Assembly: GCF_015070375.1 (NCBI RefSeq)
Contig: NZ_JADCLL010000004.1
Span: 124,001-188,000 of the forward strand
Length of the DNA: 64,000 bases
Reading direction: 5' to 3'
Source: Nocardioides kribbensis
GTDB lineage: Bacteria; Actinomycetota; Actinomycetes; Propionibacteriales; Nocardioidaceae
In this document: piece after piece, positions 19,201 through 33,081 of the stretch
Layout: every line of letters begins with the position of its first letter
How positions within the stretch are numbered: position 1 is the stretch's first letter
Translations under genes and position numbers: made by a program
The notes under the pieces: model-generated
Database searches by the model: none
What the model was told of the DNA's origin: nothing
Seen by the model: the letters and a program-made list of their open reading frames with translations, nothing else

Positions 19201-20296
19201 GGCGGCTGCGACGCCACACCTCCGCCCTGGTCGTCGCGACCGCCCTCGCGCTCGCCGTGGTCGTCGCCGTGCTCCTCGGCGGCGGCGCCCGCACCACCGA
19301 CCCCCTCGACCCCGACAACCCCGACCCCGACGGGGCGCAGGCCGTGGCCCGGGTGCTCGCCGACCGTGGCGTGCAGGTGGAGGTGGCCCGCGACGCCGCG
19401 GCGCTCGACGCGGCCGACGTCGACGCCGGCACCACCGTGGTCGTCACCGGCACCGAGGCACTGGGCCGCAGCACGGCCGAGGGCCTGCTGCGCGCCGCCG
19501 CCCCCGGCCGCCTGGTCGTGGTCGACGCCCGCCCGGGCGCGCTCGACGCCCTCGGTCTCGCGGCCGAGCCCGTGGCCGTCGACCCCGGCGACGGGCTCGC
19601 CGCCGGGTGCGGCACCCCGGCGCTGGCCGGACTCGTGCTCGCCACCGACACGGCCACGGCGTACGACGCGCCGGGCTGCTTCGGCAGCCGCGGACGCGCG
19701 GTGGTGGCCGAGGTCGGGGGCGTGACCCTCCTCGGGGCCGGGCAGGCGCTGAGCAACGACCAGGTGCTGCGTGCCGACAACGCCGCGGTGGCGCTGCGCC
19801 TGCTCGGTCAGGGGCAGCGCCTGGTGTGGTACGTGCCGTCGGTGGGTGACCTCGAGGGTGGCGACGCCGTCGGTCTCTCCGGGCTCGTGCCCCGCTGGGT
19901 CGCGCCCGGTCTCGTGCTCGCCGTGGTCGTGCTCCTGGCCGTCGTGCTCTGGCGGGGGCGGCGGCTGGGCCGGCTCTCGGTCGAGCCGCTGCCGGTGGCG
20001 GTGAGCGCCGTCGAGACCACCCTGAGCCGTGGCCGGCTCTACCACCACGCCTCCGACCGCGGCCACGCCGCGCGGGCGCTGCGCGAGGCCGCCCGACGGC
20101 GCGGTGCGGCCCGACTGCGCCTCCCGGTGGGCGCCGGGCTCGACGTCGTCGCGGAGCAGCTCGCCGCCCGCACCGGCCGGTCCGCGGCCGACGTCGCCCG
20201 TCTGCTCGACCCCGACTCCCCCGCTCCCGGCACCGACCGGGACCTGATCGCCCTGGCCGGCGCGCTGGCCGAGCTCGACCGAGAGGTACGCACCCC

Positions 20297-20300
<4 letters not shown>
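19197..20300 (+). CDS. DUF4350 domain membrane protein
   Basis: A 367-aa protein with an N-terminal membrane anchor ([21 protein letters not shown]), an extracytoplasmic alpha/beta domain (DUF4350, about 40-225, with RGVQVEVARDAAAL and TTVVVTGTEAL), a second membrane segment (APGLVLAVVVLLAVVLW) and a cytoplasmic helical tail. This is the layout of the M. tuberculosis Rv3691 type. GTG start, 4-nt overlaps on both sides. Function unknown. Confidence 0.85.
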
Positions 20301-21289
<989 letters not shown>

Positions 21290-21297
21290 GGAGCGCC

Positions 21298-22590
21298 GTG
21301 GCCGTCTCCGGTCGCCTCCCCCTGCTGCTGGCCCTCGGGCTGGTCGCGGTGGTGCTGCGCCCCGCCGTGGGCACGGTGTGGCTGTGGGTGCTGGTCGTCG
21401 GCGTGCTCGCGACGGCCGACCTCCTGCTCGCCCCGCGACCCGGCACCCTGCACCTGGAGCGTCGGCCCGTGCCGACGACCCGGCTGCACGAGGAGGTCGA
21501 GAGCGCGCTGCTGGTGCGCAACGACGGGCGCCGACGGGTGCGCGGCGTGCTGCGCGACGCCTGGCAGCCCACCGCCGGGGCCGGGCCCGACCGGCACCGG
21601 CTCGACCTGGCCGGGGGCGCGACGGTGCTGCTGCGCACCCCGCTGCGCCCGCGCCGGCGCGGCGACCTGCGCGCCGTCGGCGTCACCGTGCGCTGCTGGG
21701 GGCCGCTCGGGCTCGTCGCGCGCCAGGCCACGACGGCCCTGCCCGGGAGCGTGCGGGCGCTCCCGGCGTTCGAGTCGCGCAAGCACCTGCCCTCCCGCCT
21801 GGCCCGGCTGCGCGACCTCGACGGGCGCGCCGCCGTGCGGGTGCGGGGCCAGGGCACCGAGTTCGACTCGCTGCGCGAGTACGTGCGCGGCGACGACGTG
21901 CGCTCCATCGACTGGCGCTCCACGGCCCGCAACCGCTCGGTGGTCGTGCGCACCTGGCAGCCCGAGCGCGACCGCCGGGTGGTGCTCGTGCTCGACACCT
22001 CACGCACCTCGGCCGGCCGCGTCGACGACGTGCCGCGCCTCGACTCCGCCATGGACGCCGCGCTGCTGCTGGGGGCGCTGGCCGCGCGCGCCGGCGACCG
22101 GGTCGACCTCCTGGCCGGTGACCGGGTCGTGCGGGCCCGGCTGCGCGCGGCCGGGGCCCGTGACGTCGCGGCGCGGCTCCAGGAGCAGATGGCCGACCTG
22201 GAGCCGGTGATCGTGGAGGCCGACTGGCGCGCGCTGGCCGGCGCCGTCACGGGCCTCGGGCGGCAGCGGGCACTGGTCGTGCTGCTGACCCCGCTCGAGC
22301 CCGCCGCGGTCGAGGAGGGCCTGCTGCCCGTGCTGCCCGTGCTCGTGCGCCACCACCGGGTGGTGGTGGCCTCCGTGCGCGACCCCGCGCTCGACCGGCT
22401 GGCCGCCGCCCGCGGCACCGCCGAGGAGGTGTACGCCGCCGCGGCCGCCGAGCAGGTGCTCGAGCGCCGGACCCGCACCGCCGAGCTGCTGCGCGCCCTC
22501 GGGGTCGACGTGGTCGACGCCGACGCCGAGCGGCTGCCCCCCGCACTGGCCGACCACTACCTCGGGCTCAAGGCCCGCGGGCTGCTGTAG
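21298..22590 (+). CDS. DUF58 domain protein
   Basis: A 430-aa protein with two N-terminal membrane segments (residues about 5-45), then a cytoplasmic part with the DUF58 signature GTEFDSLREYVRGDDVRSID and WRSTARNRSVVVR at about 190-220. A von Willebrand-like fold follows, with VVLVLDTSRTS carrying a DTS motif. It is the usual partner of MoxR ATPases. GTG start with GAGGA 5 nt upstream, 8 nt after the MoxR gene. It converges on the SpoIIM gene with only 4 nt between the stops. Confidence 0.93.
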   Translation: MAVSGRLPLLLALGLVAVVLRPAVGTVWLWVLVVGVLATADLLLAPRPGTLHLERRPVPTTRLHEEVESALLVRNDGRRRVRGVLRDAWQPTAGAGPDRHRLDLAGGATVLLRTPLRPRRRGDLRAVGVTVRCWGPLGLVARQATTALPGSVRALPAFESRKHLPSRLARLRDLDGRAAVRVRGQGTEFDSLREYVRGDDVRSIDWRSTARNRSVVVRTWQPERDRRVVLVLDTSRTSAGRVDDVPRLDSAMDAALLLGALAARAGDRVDLLAGDRVVRARLRAAGARDVAARLQEQMADLEPVIVEADWRALAGAVTGLGRQRALVVLLTPLEPAAVEEGLLPVLPVLVRHHRVVVASVRDPALDRLAAARGTAEEVYAAAAAEQVLERRTRTAELLRALGVDVVDADAERLPPALADHYLGLKARGLL

Positions 22591-22594
22591 GGGC

Positions 22595-23590
22595 TCAGGC
22601 CTGGGTGGCGACCCGGTCCTCGAGCAGCGCGGCGTCGAGGTCGCCGGTGTGGCCCCGCTGCACCGCGCGGCGGCCCAGCACGAGGACGTAGGCGAGGAAC
22701 ACCGCCTCGGCGAGCACGCCGATGCCCACCCGGGCCCAGGTCGGCAGCCCCGAGGGCGTCACGAAGCCCTCGATGGCGCCCGAGACGAGGAGCACCACGA
22801 CCAGCCCGAGGGCGACCGTGCCCGCCGTGCGGCCCTCGCGCGCGATCGACTGCGCCCGCGACAGCGCGCCGGGCTCGATCCACGACCAGAACAGCCGCAG
22901 CCCCACCCCGCCGGCCACGAAGACGGCCGTGAGCTCGAGCAGCCCGTGGGGCAGGATCAGGCCCCAGAACTGCTGCCCCCGGTCGGCGCGGTGCATGATG
23001 GAGCCGATGATCGCGAGGTTGCTGATGTTGGTGAAGAGCACGTAGACCACCGGCAGGCCCAGCACCCCGAGGGCGATGCAGAGCGCGGCGACCCAGGCGT
23101 TGTTGACCCACACCTGGGTGGCGAAGCTGCCGGCGGCGTACTCGCTGTAGTAGCCCTCGAAGTCCTGCTGCACCAGCTGGTCGACCTCGGCGGGCGAGAG
23201 CAGCGACTGCTCCACCACCGGGTTGTCGAGCAGCCACAGCATCATCACCGCGGTCACCACCACGTTGCCGGCCAGGCAGCCCAGCCACCACCAGCGCAGC
23301 CGGTAGAGAGCGGCGGGGAAGCGGTCGACGAAGAACGACGCCACGGTGCGCCACGAGCCGACCCGGGTGCCGACTGCGCGGTTGCGGGCGCGCGCCAGCA
23401 GCGAGGAGAGGTGGGCCACCAGCGTCGGGTCGGGAGCCGAGGCCCGCACGACCGAGAGGTGGGTGCCGACGCGCTGGTAGAGCTCGACCAGCTCGTCGCT
23501 GGCCGCGCCGTCGAGGCGCCGGCGGCCCACGAGCTCCTCGAGCCGCTGCCAGTCGCGCGCGTGCGCCTGCACGTAGGCGTCGAGGTCCAC
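22595..23590 (-). CDS. SpoIIM-family (stage II sporulation protein M-like, DUF95) membrane protein
   Basis: A 331-aa protein with a cytoplasmic helical N-terminus (DLDAYVQAHARDWQRLEEL) and about six membrane segments (for example WWWLGCLAGNVVVTAVMMLW and FFWGLILPHGLLEL-like stretches). The motif ILPHGLLELTAVFVAGGVG is characteristic of the SpoIIM family. Non-sporulating actinobacteria carry this gene next to MoxR/DUF58 and RDD genes (Rv3694c type). The GTG start lies 6 nt after a TAGGCT -10 box, so the mRNA is probably leaderless and divergent from the RDD gene. Confidence 0.9.
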   Translation of the reverse strand: MDLDAYVQAHARDWQRLEELVGRRRLDGAASDELVELYQRVGTHLSVVRASAPDPTLVAHLSSLLARARNRAVGTRVGSWRTVASFFVDRFPAALYRLRWWWLGCLAGNVVVTAVMMLWLLDNPVVEQSLLSPAEVDQLVQQDFEGYYSEYAAGSFATQVWVNNAWVAALCIALGVLGLPVVYVLFTNISNLAIIGSIMHRADRGQQFWGLILPHGLLELTAVFVAGGVGLRLFWSWIEPGALSRAQSIAREGRTAGTVALGLVVVLLVSGAIEGFVTPSGLPTWARVGIGVLAEAVFLAYVLVLGRRAVQRGHTGDLDAALLEDRVATQA

Positions 23591-23596
23591 GCACCC

Positions 23597-23606
23597 AGCC
23601 TAGACT
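23597..23606. promoter_or_regulatory. Divergent leaderless promoters with overlapping -10 boxes
   Basis: The ten bases AGCCTAGACT contain TAGGCT on the minus strand (23602-23597) and TAGACT on the plus strand (23601-23606). They lie 6 nt from the SpoIIM-family GTG and 7 nt from the RDD-protein ATG. Both fit TANNNT and share two base pairs. Confidence 0.6.
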
Positions 23607-23613
23607 GGCCGCG

Positions 23614-24423
23614 ATGTCGACCCCCGATCGCGCGCACCTCACCGCCGACGACCTCGTCACCGGCGACGCGGTCGCCCTCGACCTGCCGGCGGCCGGGCTC
23701 GGCGCCCGGATGGTGTCGGGGCTCGTCGACGTGGTGGTCACCGTGGCGCTGCTCGTGGCCGTGGTGCTCCTGCTGCTCACCGCGACCCTGCAGACCGACC
23801 AAGCCCTCGCCACCGTGGGCATGATCGGCTCGCTGATCGTGGTCTTCCTGGTCGTGCCGACCGCGGTCGAGACGCTCACCCGCGGCAAGTCGCTGGGCAA
23901 GTGGGCGATGGGGCTGCGCACGGTGCGCGACGACGCCGGGCCGATCTCCTTCCAGCACGCCTTCGTGCGGTCCCTGGTCGGCTTCGTGGAGGTCTACGCC
24001 TTCACCGGGGCCCCGGCCTTCCTCTCCGCGCTGGTCAGCTCCCGGGGCAAGCGGCTGGGCGACTACGCCGCCGGCACCTACGTCGTGCGCGAGCGGGTGC
24101 GTCTGCAGCTGGCGCCGCCGCTGCCGATGCCGCCACCGCTCGCCGCGTGGGCCCGCGGCGCCGACATCGCGCCGCTGCCCCTGGGTCTCGCGGTCGCCGT
24201 GCGTCAGCTGCTGGGGCGCCTGGGTCAGGTGGACCCCGCGGCGCGCGCGGGCCTGGCGGCCCGCCTGGCCGAGCAGGTGGCCCCGCACGTCTCACCGCCC
24301 CCGCCGCCCGGCACCCCGCCCGAGGCGTTCCTGGTGGCCGTCGTGGCCGCGCGCCGCGAGCGCGACACCGCCCGCCTGGAGCGCGAGGCCCGGATGCGCC
24401 AGCGGCTCACCTCACGCGGCTGA
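23614..24423 (+). CDS. RDD-family membrane protein
   Basis: A 269-aa protein. The RDD domain occupies about residues 15-160: [20 protein letters not shown] (the Arg-Asp pair of the family), a second membrane segment, [19 protein letters not shown], and [18 protein letters not shown]. The C-terminal 110 residues are a proline-rich and charged cytoplasmic tail. Family function is poorly known; some RDD proteins act as ion antiporters. The start ATG lies 7 nt from TAGACT with no Shine-Dalgarno, so it is probably leaderless. The stop codon is the base of a 12-bp terminator. Confidence 0.9.
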   Translation: MSTPDRAHLTADDLVTGDAVALDLPAAGLGARMVSGLVDVVVTVALLVAVVLLLLTATLQTDQALATVGMIGSLIVVFLVVPTAVETLTRGKSLGKWAMGLRTVRDDAGPISFQHAFVRSLVGFVEVYAFTGAPAFLSALVSSRGKRLGDYAAGTYVVRERVRLQLAPPLPMPPPLAAWARGADIAPLPLGLAVAVRQLLGRLGQVDPAARAGLAARLAEQVAPHVSPPPPPGTPPEAFLVAVVAARRERDTARLEREARMRQRLTSRG

Positions 24424-24450
24424 GCCCCCGACCGCGTCGGTCGGGGGCTC
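24422..24450. terminator. Bidirectional intrinsic terminator
   Basis: GAGCCCCCGACC-gcgtc-GGTCGGGGGCTC, a perfect 12-bp stem with a 5-nt loop between the convergent RDD and subtilisin genes. The left arm begins inside the RDD stop codon. No U-tract is present on either side. Confidence 0.8.
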
Positions 24451-24466
24451 AGCGCGGGGCGTGTGC

Positions 24467-25687
<1,221 letters not shown>

Positions 25688-25696
25688 GACCTCCAA

Positions 25697-25713
25697 GGAC
25701 CGGGTCCCGGTCC
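25697..25713 (-). repeat. Palindrome next to the subtilisin ribosome-binding site
   Basis: GGACCGGG-t-CCCGGTCC, perfect 8-bp arms with one central base, ending 9 nt before the subtilisin start codon and touching the GGAGG ribosome-binding site. It could be an operator or could occlude the RBS in mRNA. Confidence 0.45.
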
Positions 25714-25808
25714 CCACGTAGGACACACGTCCCGAGAGCGGACGGTGGACGACACCACGTCGTCGGGCACAACCTCTCCCGCACGCACACCCGGTGACTA
25801 GCGGGGAA

Positions 25809-25839
25809 ACCCTCGCAGCGACCCTCGCGGCACCCTCGC
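25809..25839 (-). promoter_or_regulatory. Three direct repeats upstream of the subtilisin gene
   Basis: The octamer GCGAGGGT (minus strand) occurs three times, at 25809-25816, 25821-25828 and 25832-25839, spaced 12 and 11 nt, about one helical turn. The repeats lie 122-152 nt before the subtilisin start and just after the trmB stop. Candidate activator-binding array. Confidence 0.4.
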
Positions 25840-25850
25840 CGCCCATCGGG

Positions 25851-26573
25851 TCAGACCCGGCGGTAGACCAGGTCGGTGATGTCCCGGCCGGCCTCGACGC
25901 CCTTGCGCTCGAACTTCGTCACCGGACGCTCGCCCCACCGCTCCACGACGCCGCCCTCCAGGGCGGGCTCGGCGTCGAGGACGGCCTCCATCTGCTCGGC
26001 GTAGTCTCCCCAGTCGGTGGCCAGGCGCCACGCGCCGCCGGGGCGCAGGCGGGAGGCGACCAGGGCCGCGAAGTCGGCGTCGACGAGGCGACGCTTGCGG
26101 TGCTTCTTCTTGTGCCACGGGTCGGGGAAGAAGGTCCAGACCTCCTCCAGGGCGCCCGGGGCGACGCGGTGCTCGGTGGTCCACACGGCGTCGACCCCGC
26201 AGAGGCGCACGTTGGTCGCCCCCGTCTCGGCCAACCGCCACAGGGTGTCGGCCACGCCCGGGCGCCACACCTCCAGCGCCAGCACGTCGTACGCCGGTCG
26301 CGCGGCGGCCAGCACGGCGGTGGCCTCCCCCACGCCCGAGCCGATCTCGAGGATCATCGGCGCCTGTCGGCCGAACCAGGCGGCCCAGGAGAAGTCGGGG
26401 TCGTCGACGGCCTCGTCGGGCACGACCAGACCCTCGTGGTGGGCCTCCCACGCCTCGGCCTGGCGCGGGGTGAAGCGCTGGCCGCGCCGGGAGTAGCTGA
26501 GCACCTCGCGCACCCGACGGCCGTCGTCGGTGAGCTTGAGGTGGGGGCGGGCCGGGGTCACCCGGTCGGTCAT
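25851..26573 (-). CDS. trmB: tRNA (guanine-N7-)-methyltransferase
   Basis: Methylates G46 in the variable loop of tRNAs with S-adenosylmethionine. The 240-aa product has the SAM motif ILEIGSGVGEATA at about 75-87, the family-specific WTFFPDPWHKKKHRKRRLV block (catalytic/tRNA-binding) and the C-terminal TKFERKGVEAGRDITDLVY. ATG 26573 is preceded by GAGGAGAG. It lies downstream of the tuf terminator on the same strand. Confidence 0.95.
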   Translation of the reverse strand: MTDRVTPARPHLKLTDDGRRVREVLSYSRRGQRFTPRQAEAWEAHHEGLVVPDEAVDDPDFSWAAWFGRQAPMILEIGSGVGEATAVLAAARPAYDVLALEVWRPGVADTLWRLAETGATNVRLCGVDAVWTTEHRVAPGALEEVWTFFPDPWHKKKHRKRRLVDADFAALVASRLRPGGAWRLATDWGDYAEQMEAVLDAEPALEGGVVERWGERPVTKFERKGVEAGRDITDLVYRRV

Positions 26574-26641
26574 GTCTCTCCTCGGCGTTGCTGGTGCGGG
26601 TGCGGGTGCTCGTGGTGGTGCTGGAGTGGTGCGGACGCGCA

Positions 26642-26671
26642 AGAGCCCCCAGCCCGAAGGCTGGGGGCTCT
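26642..26671 (-). terminator. tuf terminator with UUCG tetraloop
   Basis: Arms AGAGCCCCCAGCC and GGCTGGGGGCTCT form a perfect 13-bp stem. On the tuf (minus) strand the loop is UUCG closed by C-G, an extra-stable tetraloop. It begins 18 nt after the tuf stop. No U-tract follows. Confidence 0.85.
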
Positions 26672-26689
26672 CACAGGTGCTTCAGTCGA

Positions 26690-27883
<1,194 letters not shown>

Positions 27884-27969
27884 GGTGGGCTCCTCCTGTG
27901 GTGGTTGTTGCTTGACTCGTACTTGCTGGGGGTGGTGCCGAGGATCTGTCGCTGCGCAACCCTAGAGGG

Positions 27970-30081
<2,112 letters not shown>

Positions 30082-30123
30082 TGTGAGTGCGTTCCTTAGA
30101 AAGTGGGAGTGGTGCGGTGGGGA

Positions 30124-30152
30124 CGGAGCCCCTCACGAGGTGAGGGACTCCG
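30124..30152 (-). repeat. Hairpin between rpsG and fusA
   Basis: Arms CGGAG-c-CCCTCAC and GTGAGGG-a-CTCCG pair as 7 + 5 bp with one C/A mismatch and a 3-nt loop. It begins 7 nt after the rpsG stop and ends 43 nt before the fusA start, inside the str operon. Candidate attenuator or mRNA-stability element that could set the ratio of S7 to EF-G. Confidence 0.55.
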
Positions 30153-30158
30153 CCGTGG

Positions 30159-30629
30159 TCACCAGCGGTAGTGCGCGAAGGCCTTGTTGGACTCGGCCAT
30201 CTTGTGCGTGTCCTCGCGCTTCTTCACCGCGGCACCGAGGCCGTTGGAGGCGTCGAGGATCTCGTTCATGAGGCGCTCCGACATCGTCTTCTCGCGACGG
30301 TCGGCGGCGTAGCCGACGAGCCAGCGCAGCGCGAGCGTGGTGCCGCGCGTGCCCTTGACCTCGATCGGGACCTGGTAGGTCGCACCGCCGACGCGGCGGG
30401 ACTTGACCTCGATGGCCGGCTTCACGTTGTCCATCGCACGCTTCAGCGTGACGACGGGGTCGGTGCCGGTCTTCTCGCGGCAGCCCTCGAGCGCGCCGTA
30501 GACGATGCGCTGAGCGACCTGCTTCTTGCCGTCCATGAGGACCTTCGACACGAGCTGGGAGACCAGCTGCGACCCGTAGACGGGGTCGATGTCGATCGGC
30601 CGCTTGGGAGCGGGACCCTTGCGCGGCAT
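30159..30629 (-). CDS. rpsG: 30S ribosomal protein S7
   Basis: Primary binder of the 3' major domain of 16S rRNA and, in E. coli, repressor of the str operon. The 156-aa product starts [19 protein letters not shown] and has [19 protein letters not shown] and the C-terminal [19 protein letters not shown]. One base separates it from rpsL. Confidence 0.99.
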   Translation of the reverse strand: MPRKGPAPKRPIDIDPVYGSQLVSQLVSKVLMDGKKQVAQRIVYGALEGCREKTGTDPVVTLKRAMDNVKPAIEVKSRRVGGATYQVPIEVKGTRGTTLALRWLVGYAADRREKTMSERLMNEILDASNGLGAAVKKREDTHKMAESNKAFAHYRW

Positions 30630-30630
30630 G

Positions 30631-31005
30631 TCAGCTCTTCTCCTTCTTGGCCCCGTAGCGGCTGCGCGCCTGCTTGCGGTTCTTCACGCCCTGGGTGTCG
30701 AGCGACCCACGGATGATCTTGTAGCGGACACCGGGGAGGTCCTTCACACGACCGCCGCGGACGAGCACGATCGAGTGCTCCTGGAGGTTGTGGCCCACGC
30801 CCGGGATGTAGGCCGTGACCTCGACGCCGCTGGACAGGCGCACACGGGCGACCTTGCGCAGGGCGGAGTTCGGCTTCTTCGGCGTGGTGGTGTAGACGCG
30901 GGTGCAGACACCGCGTCGCTGGGGCGAACCCTTGAGGGCAGGCGTCTTGTTCTTCGACACCTTGTCCTCGCGGCCCTTGCGGACCAGCTGGTTGATCGTG
31001 GGCAC
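30631..31005 (-). CDS. rpsL: 30S ribosomal protein S12
   Basis: Decoding-centre protein and target of streptomycin-resistance mutations. The 124-aa product starts [19 protein letters not shown] and contains [20 protein letters not shown] (with the Lys43-equivalent) and [19 protein letters not shown] (Lys88 region). Wild-type lysines are present at both resistance positions. GTG start. First gene of the str operon; its leader shares a 30-nt block with that of rpsJ. Confidence 0.99.
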   Translation of the reverse strand: MPTINQLVRKGREDKVSKNKTPALKGSPQRRGVCTRVYTTTPKKPNSALRKVARVRLSSGVEVTAYIPGVGHNLQEHSIVLVRGGRVKDLPGVRYKIIRGSLDTQGVKNRKQARSRYGAKKEKS

Positions 31006-31119
31006 CTGGTGGTTCCCCTTCTGTGTCGCTCTCAGTGCGCGGCACCTTGCCGGGCACGATCTTCGTGCGCAGGTCGACTGCGCAGGTCCTGCATGTCCGG
31101 GTGGTGCGGAGCCAACCGG

Positions 31120-31149
31120 CGTTGCTCACCCCCGAGGTCGGGCGTGTCG
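31120..31149 (-). promoter_or_regulatory. Leader block shared with the rpsJ leader
   Basis: On the minus strand starts CGACACGCCCGACC and matches 26 of 30 bases with 17101-17130. It lies 114 nt upstream of the rpsL start in the 196-nt gap 31006-31201, which otherwise has no ORF and no clear TANNNT box. The block does not form the same hairpin in both leaders, so conservation would be at sequence level. Confidence 0.5.
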
Positions 31150-31201
31150 CCCGAGTGACGGTGGCTTTCGTGCAGGTGGCCGGACGGTCAGGACCCGCCG
31201 A

Positions 31202-32503
31202 TCACTTCCGAGCACGCGCAACGGCCTGGTTGTCCCAGACACGATGACCGAGGCTACCCGGCGCCTCCAGCCCGGTCAAAACGCTGCGGAGCCCGCCGCT
31301 GAGCCGCACGAGCACCGTCACGGCGAGCGCGACGCCGACCAGGGTGAGACCACCGCCGACCACCAACGTCCACCGCGCGCCGAGGTGCTCCCCCACCCAG
31401 CCGATGAAGGGCGAGCCCAGCGGCGTGCCGCCCATGACGATGGTCATGTAGAGCGCCATGACCCTCCCCCGCAGCGCCGGGTCGGACTCCAGCTGCAGGG
31501 TGGCGTTGGCGGAGTTGAGCAGGGTGAGGGTGCAGAAGCCGATCAGGGGCACGAAGCAGGCGAAGACCAGGTACGACGGGAGCAGCCCGGCCACGATGTT
31601 GGCCACGCCGAAGCCCACCCCCGAGAGCACGAGCAGCCGCAGCCGGATGCGGGTGCGCCGCGCCGCCAGCAGCGCCCCCACCAGCGAGCCGACCGCCATC
31701 GCCGAGCCCAGCACGCCGAACTCGCTGGCGCCCAGGCCGTAGACCTCGGTGGCCATGAGCGCGGAGGTGATCTGGAAGTTCATCCCGAAGGTGCCGGCGA
31801 AGAAGACCAGCACCAGGATCATCATCATCTTCGGCTGGCTGCGCACGTAGCGCACCCCCTCGCGCAGCATGCCCGGGGTGCGCCCGCGCAGCTCGGTGGT
31901 GTGCAGCAGCGCGGTGTCCATGCGCTGCAGCTGCCAGATCACCGCGGCGTAGGACACGGCGTTGACCAGGATCACCCAGCCCGTCGCCCGGGCCCCGCCG
32001 CCGAGCGCGCCGATCATCAGCCCGGCCAGCCCGGGCCCGGCGATGCGGGCGGTGTTGAAGGCCGCGGAGTTGAGGCTGACGGCGTTGGTGACGTCGTCGC
32101 GACCGACCATCTCCGAGACGAAGGACTGCCGCGCGGGCGCGTCGAAGGCCGACCCGATCCCGAAGAGGAAGGCCAGCACGAAGACGTGCCACGTCTGGGC
32201 CGCGCCGGTCACCGCGACCACGCCCAGCACCAGCGAGCAGACGGCCATCGTCACCTGCGTGACCTGGAGCAGCCGGCGCTTGGGGAAGCGGTCGGCGACG
32301 ACCCCGGCGTACGGGGAGAGCAGCAGGACGGGCAGGAACTGCAGGCCCGTCGTGATGCCCAGGGCCGTGCCCCCACCGCCGAGGCTGAGCACCAGCCAGT
32401 CCTGGGCCACCCGCTGCATCCACGTCCCGGTGTTGGAGACCACGCTGCCGGCGAGGTAGAGCCGGTAGTTGTGGTTGGCCAGGGCGCGGAACGTGGGGCT
32501 CAA
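31202..32503 (-). CDS. MFS transporter (drug-efflux type)
   Basis: A 433-aa protein with about 12 membrane segments. The family sentence NTGTWMQRVAQDWLVLSLGG in TM1 and RFPKRRLLQ in the loop after TM2 are typical of the MFS_3/enterobactin-exporter-like group. The start is probably TTG at 32503 (product MSPTFRALANHNYRLY), matching the usual N-terminus. The alternative ATG at 32644 would overlap the marR gene by about 100 nt and add a low-complexity stretch. Together with the upstream MarR gene it looks like a regulator-exporter pair; the substrate is unknown. Confidence 0.85.
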   Translation of the reverse strand: MSPTFRALANHNYRLYLAGSVVSNTGTWMQRVAQDWLVLSLGGGGTALGITTGLQFLPVLLLSPYAGVVADRFPKRRLLQVTQVTMAVCSLVLGVVAVTGAAQTWHVFVLAFLFGIGSAFDAPARQSFVSEMVGRDDVTNAVSLNSAAFNTARIAGPGLAGLMIGALGGGARATGWVILVNAVSYAAVIWQLQRMDTALLHTTELRGRTPGMLREGVRYVRSQPKMMMILVLVFFAGTFGMNFQITSALMATEVYGLGASEFGVLGSAMAVGSLVGALLAARRTRIRLRLLVLSGVGFGVANIVAGLLPSYLVFACFVPLIGFCTLTLLNSANATLQLESDPALRGRVMALYMTIVMGGTPLGSPFIGWVGEHLGARWTLVVGGGLTLVGVALAVTVLVRLSGGLRSVLTGLEAPGSLGHRVWDNQAVARARK

Positions 32504-32547
32504 GCGCTGATCAGTCCTTCGGGGTCGGGGCCGGGGCGGGGTGGGGA

Positions 32548-33015
32548 TCAGTCGAGGCGGGCGAGGCGCTCGAGGACGGGGGCGGCGCTGCGCAGGACCG
32601 CGCGCTCGTCGGGGCCGAGCGAGGCCAGCGCGGTGGCCAGCCACTCGTCGCGACGACGACGGTCGGCCAGCACGGTCTCGCGACCCAGGTCGGTGAGAGC
32701 GACGACCACCTTGCGGCCGTCGTCGACGTCGGCGCGGCGGTCCACGTGACCCCGCTCGGCCAGGGCGTTGACCACCCGGGTCATGCTCGGCGGCTGCACC
32801 CGCTCGTGGGCGGCGAGCGCGCCGACCGTGAGGTCGCCCTGGCGGAAGAGCGCACCCAGGACGGCCATGGCGTTCATCGACAGGTCGTTGTCGGGGTGGC
32901 GCTCGGCGGCCAGCCGGCGGCGCAGCCGCATCACCGAGAGCCGCAGCTCCGAGGCGAGCCCCGCGTCGGTGCGGGCGACCTTCTCCGTGGTGGGCATGTC
33001 ATGGGCACAACTCAT
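32548..33015 (-). CDS. MarR-family transcriptional regulator
   Basis: A 155-aa winged-helix repressor. The recognition region is about residues 60-100 (LTVGALAAHERVQPPSMTRV, VNALAERGHVDRRADVDDGR, the last with the conserved wing D-x-R). ATG 33015 has AAGGG 2-6 nt upstream; a second in-frame ATG at 32997 (MPTTEK) is also possible. A near-palindrome TTGCTAAGCA lies 5 nt upstream of the start, suggesting autorepression. It is followed 44 nt later by the MFS gene, its probable target. Confidence 0.9.
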   Translation of the reverse strand: MSCAHDMPTTEKVARTDAGLASELRLSVMRLRRRLAAERHPDNDLSMNAMAVLGALFRQGDLTVGALAAHERVQPPSMTRVVNALAERGHVDRRADVDDGRKVVVALTDLGRETVLADRRRRDEWLATALASLGPDERAVLRSAAPVLERLARLD

Positions 33016-33020
33016 TACCC

Positions 33021-33030
33021 TTGCTAAGCA
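33021..33030. promoter_or_regulatory. Candidate MarR operator
   Basis: TTGCTAAGCA: TGCT and AGCA form an inverted repeat around one base. It is AT-rich against the surrounding GC, and lies 6-15 nt before the marR start codon. MarR proteins usually bind short palindromes overlapping their own promoter. No second copy is seen near the MFS gene. Confidence 0.45.
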
Positions 33031-33081
33031 TTCCCGCGACGGCAGGCCCGGCCCGGTCGCGCCGGGCCGGGCCTGCCCGGG

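Noticed and set aside
32504-32644. N-terminal extension of the MFS protein from ATG 32644
   Set aside because: It overlaps the marR coding end and is Arg/Pro-rich; the family starts at the TTG 32503 position.
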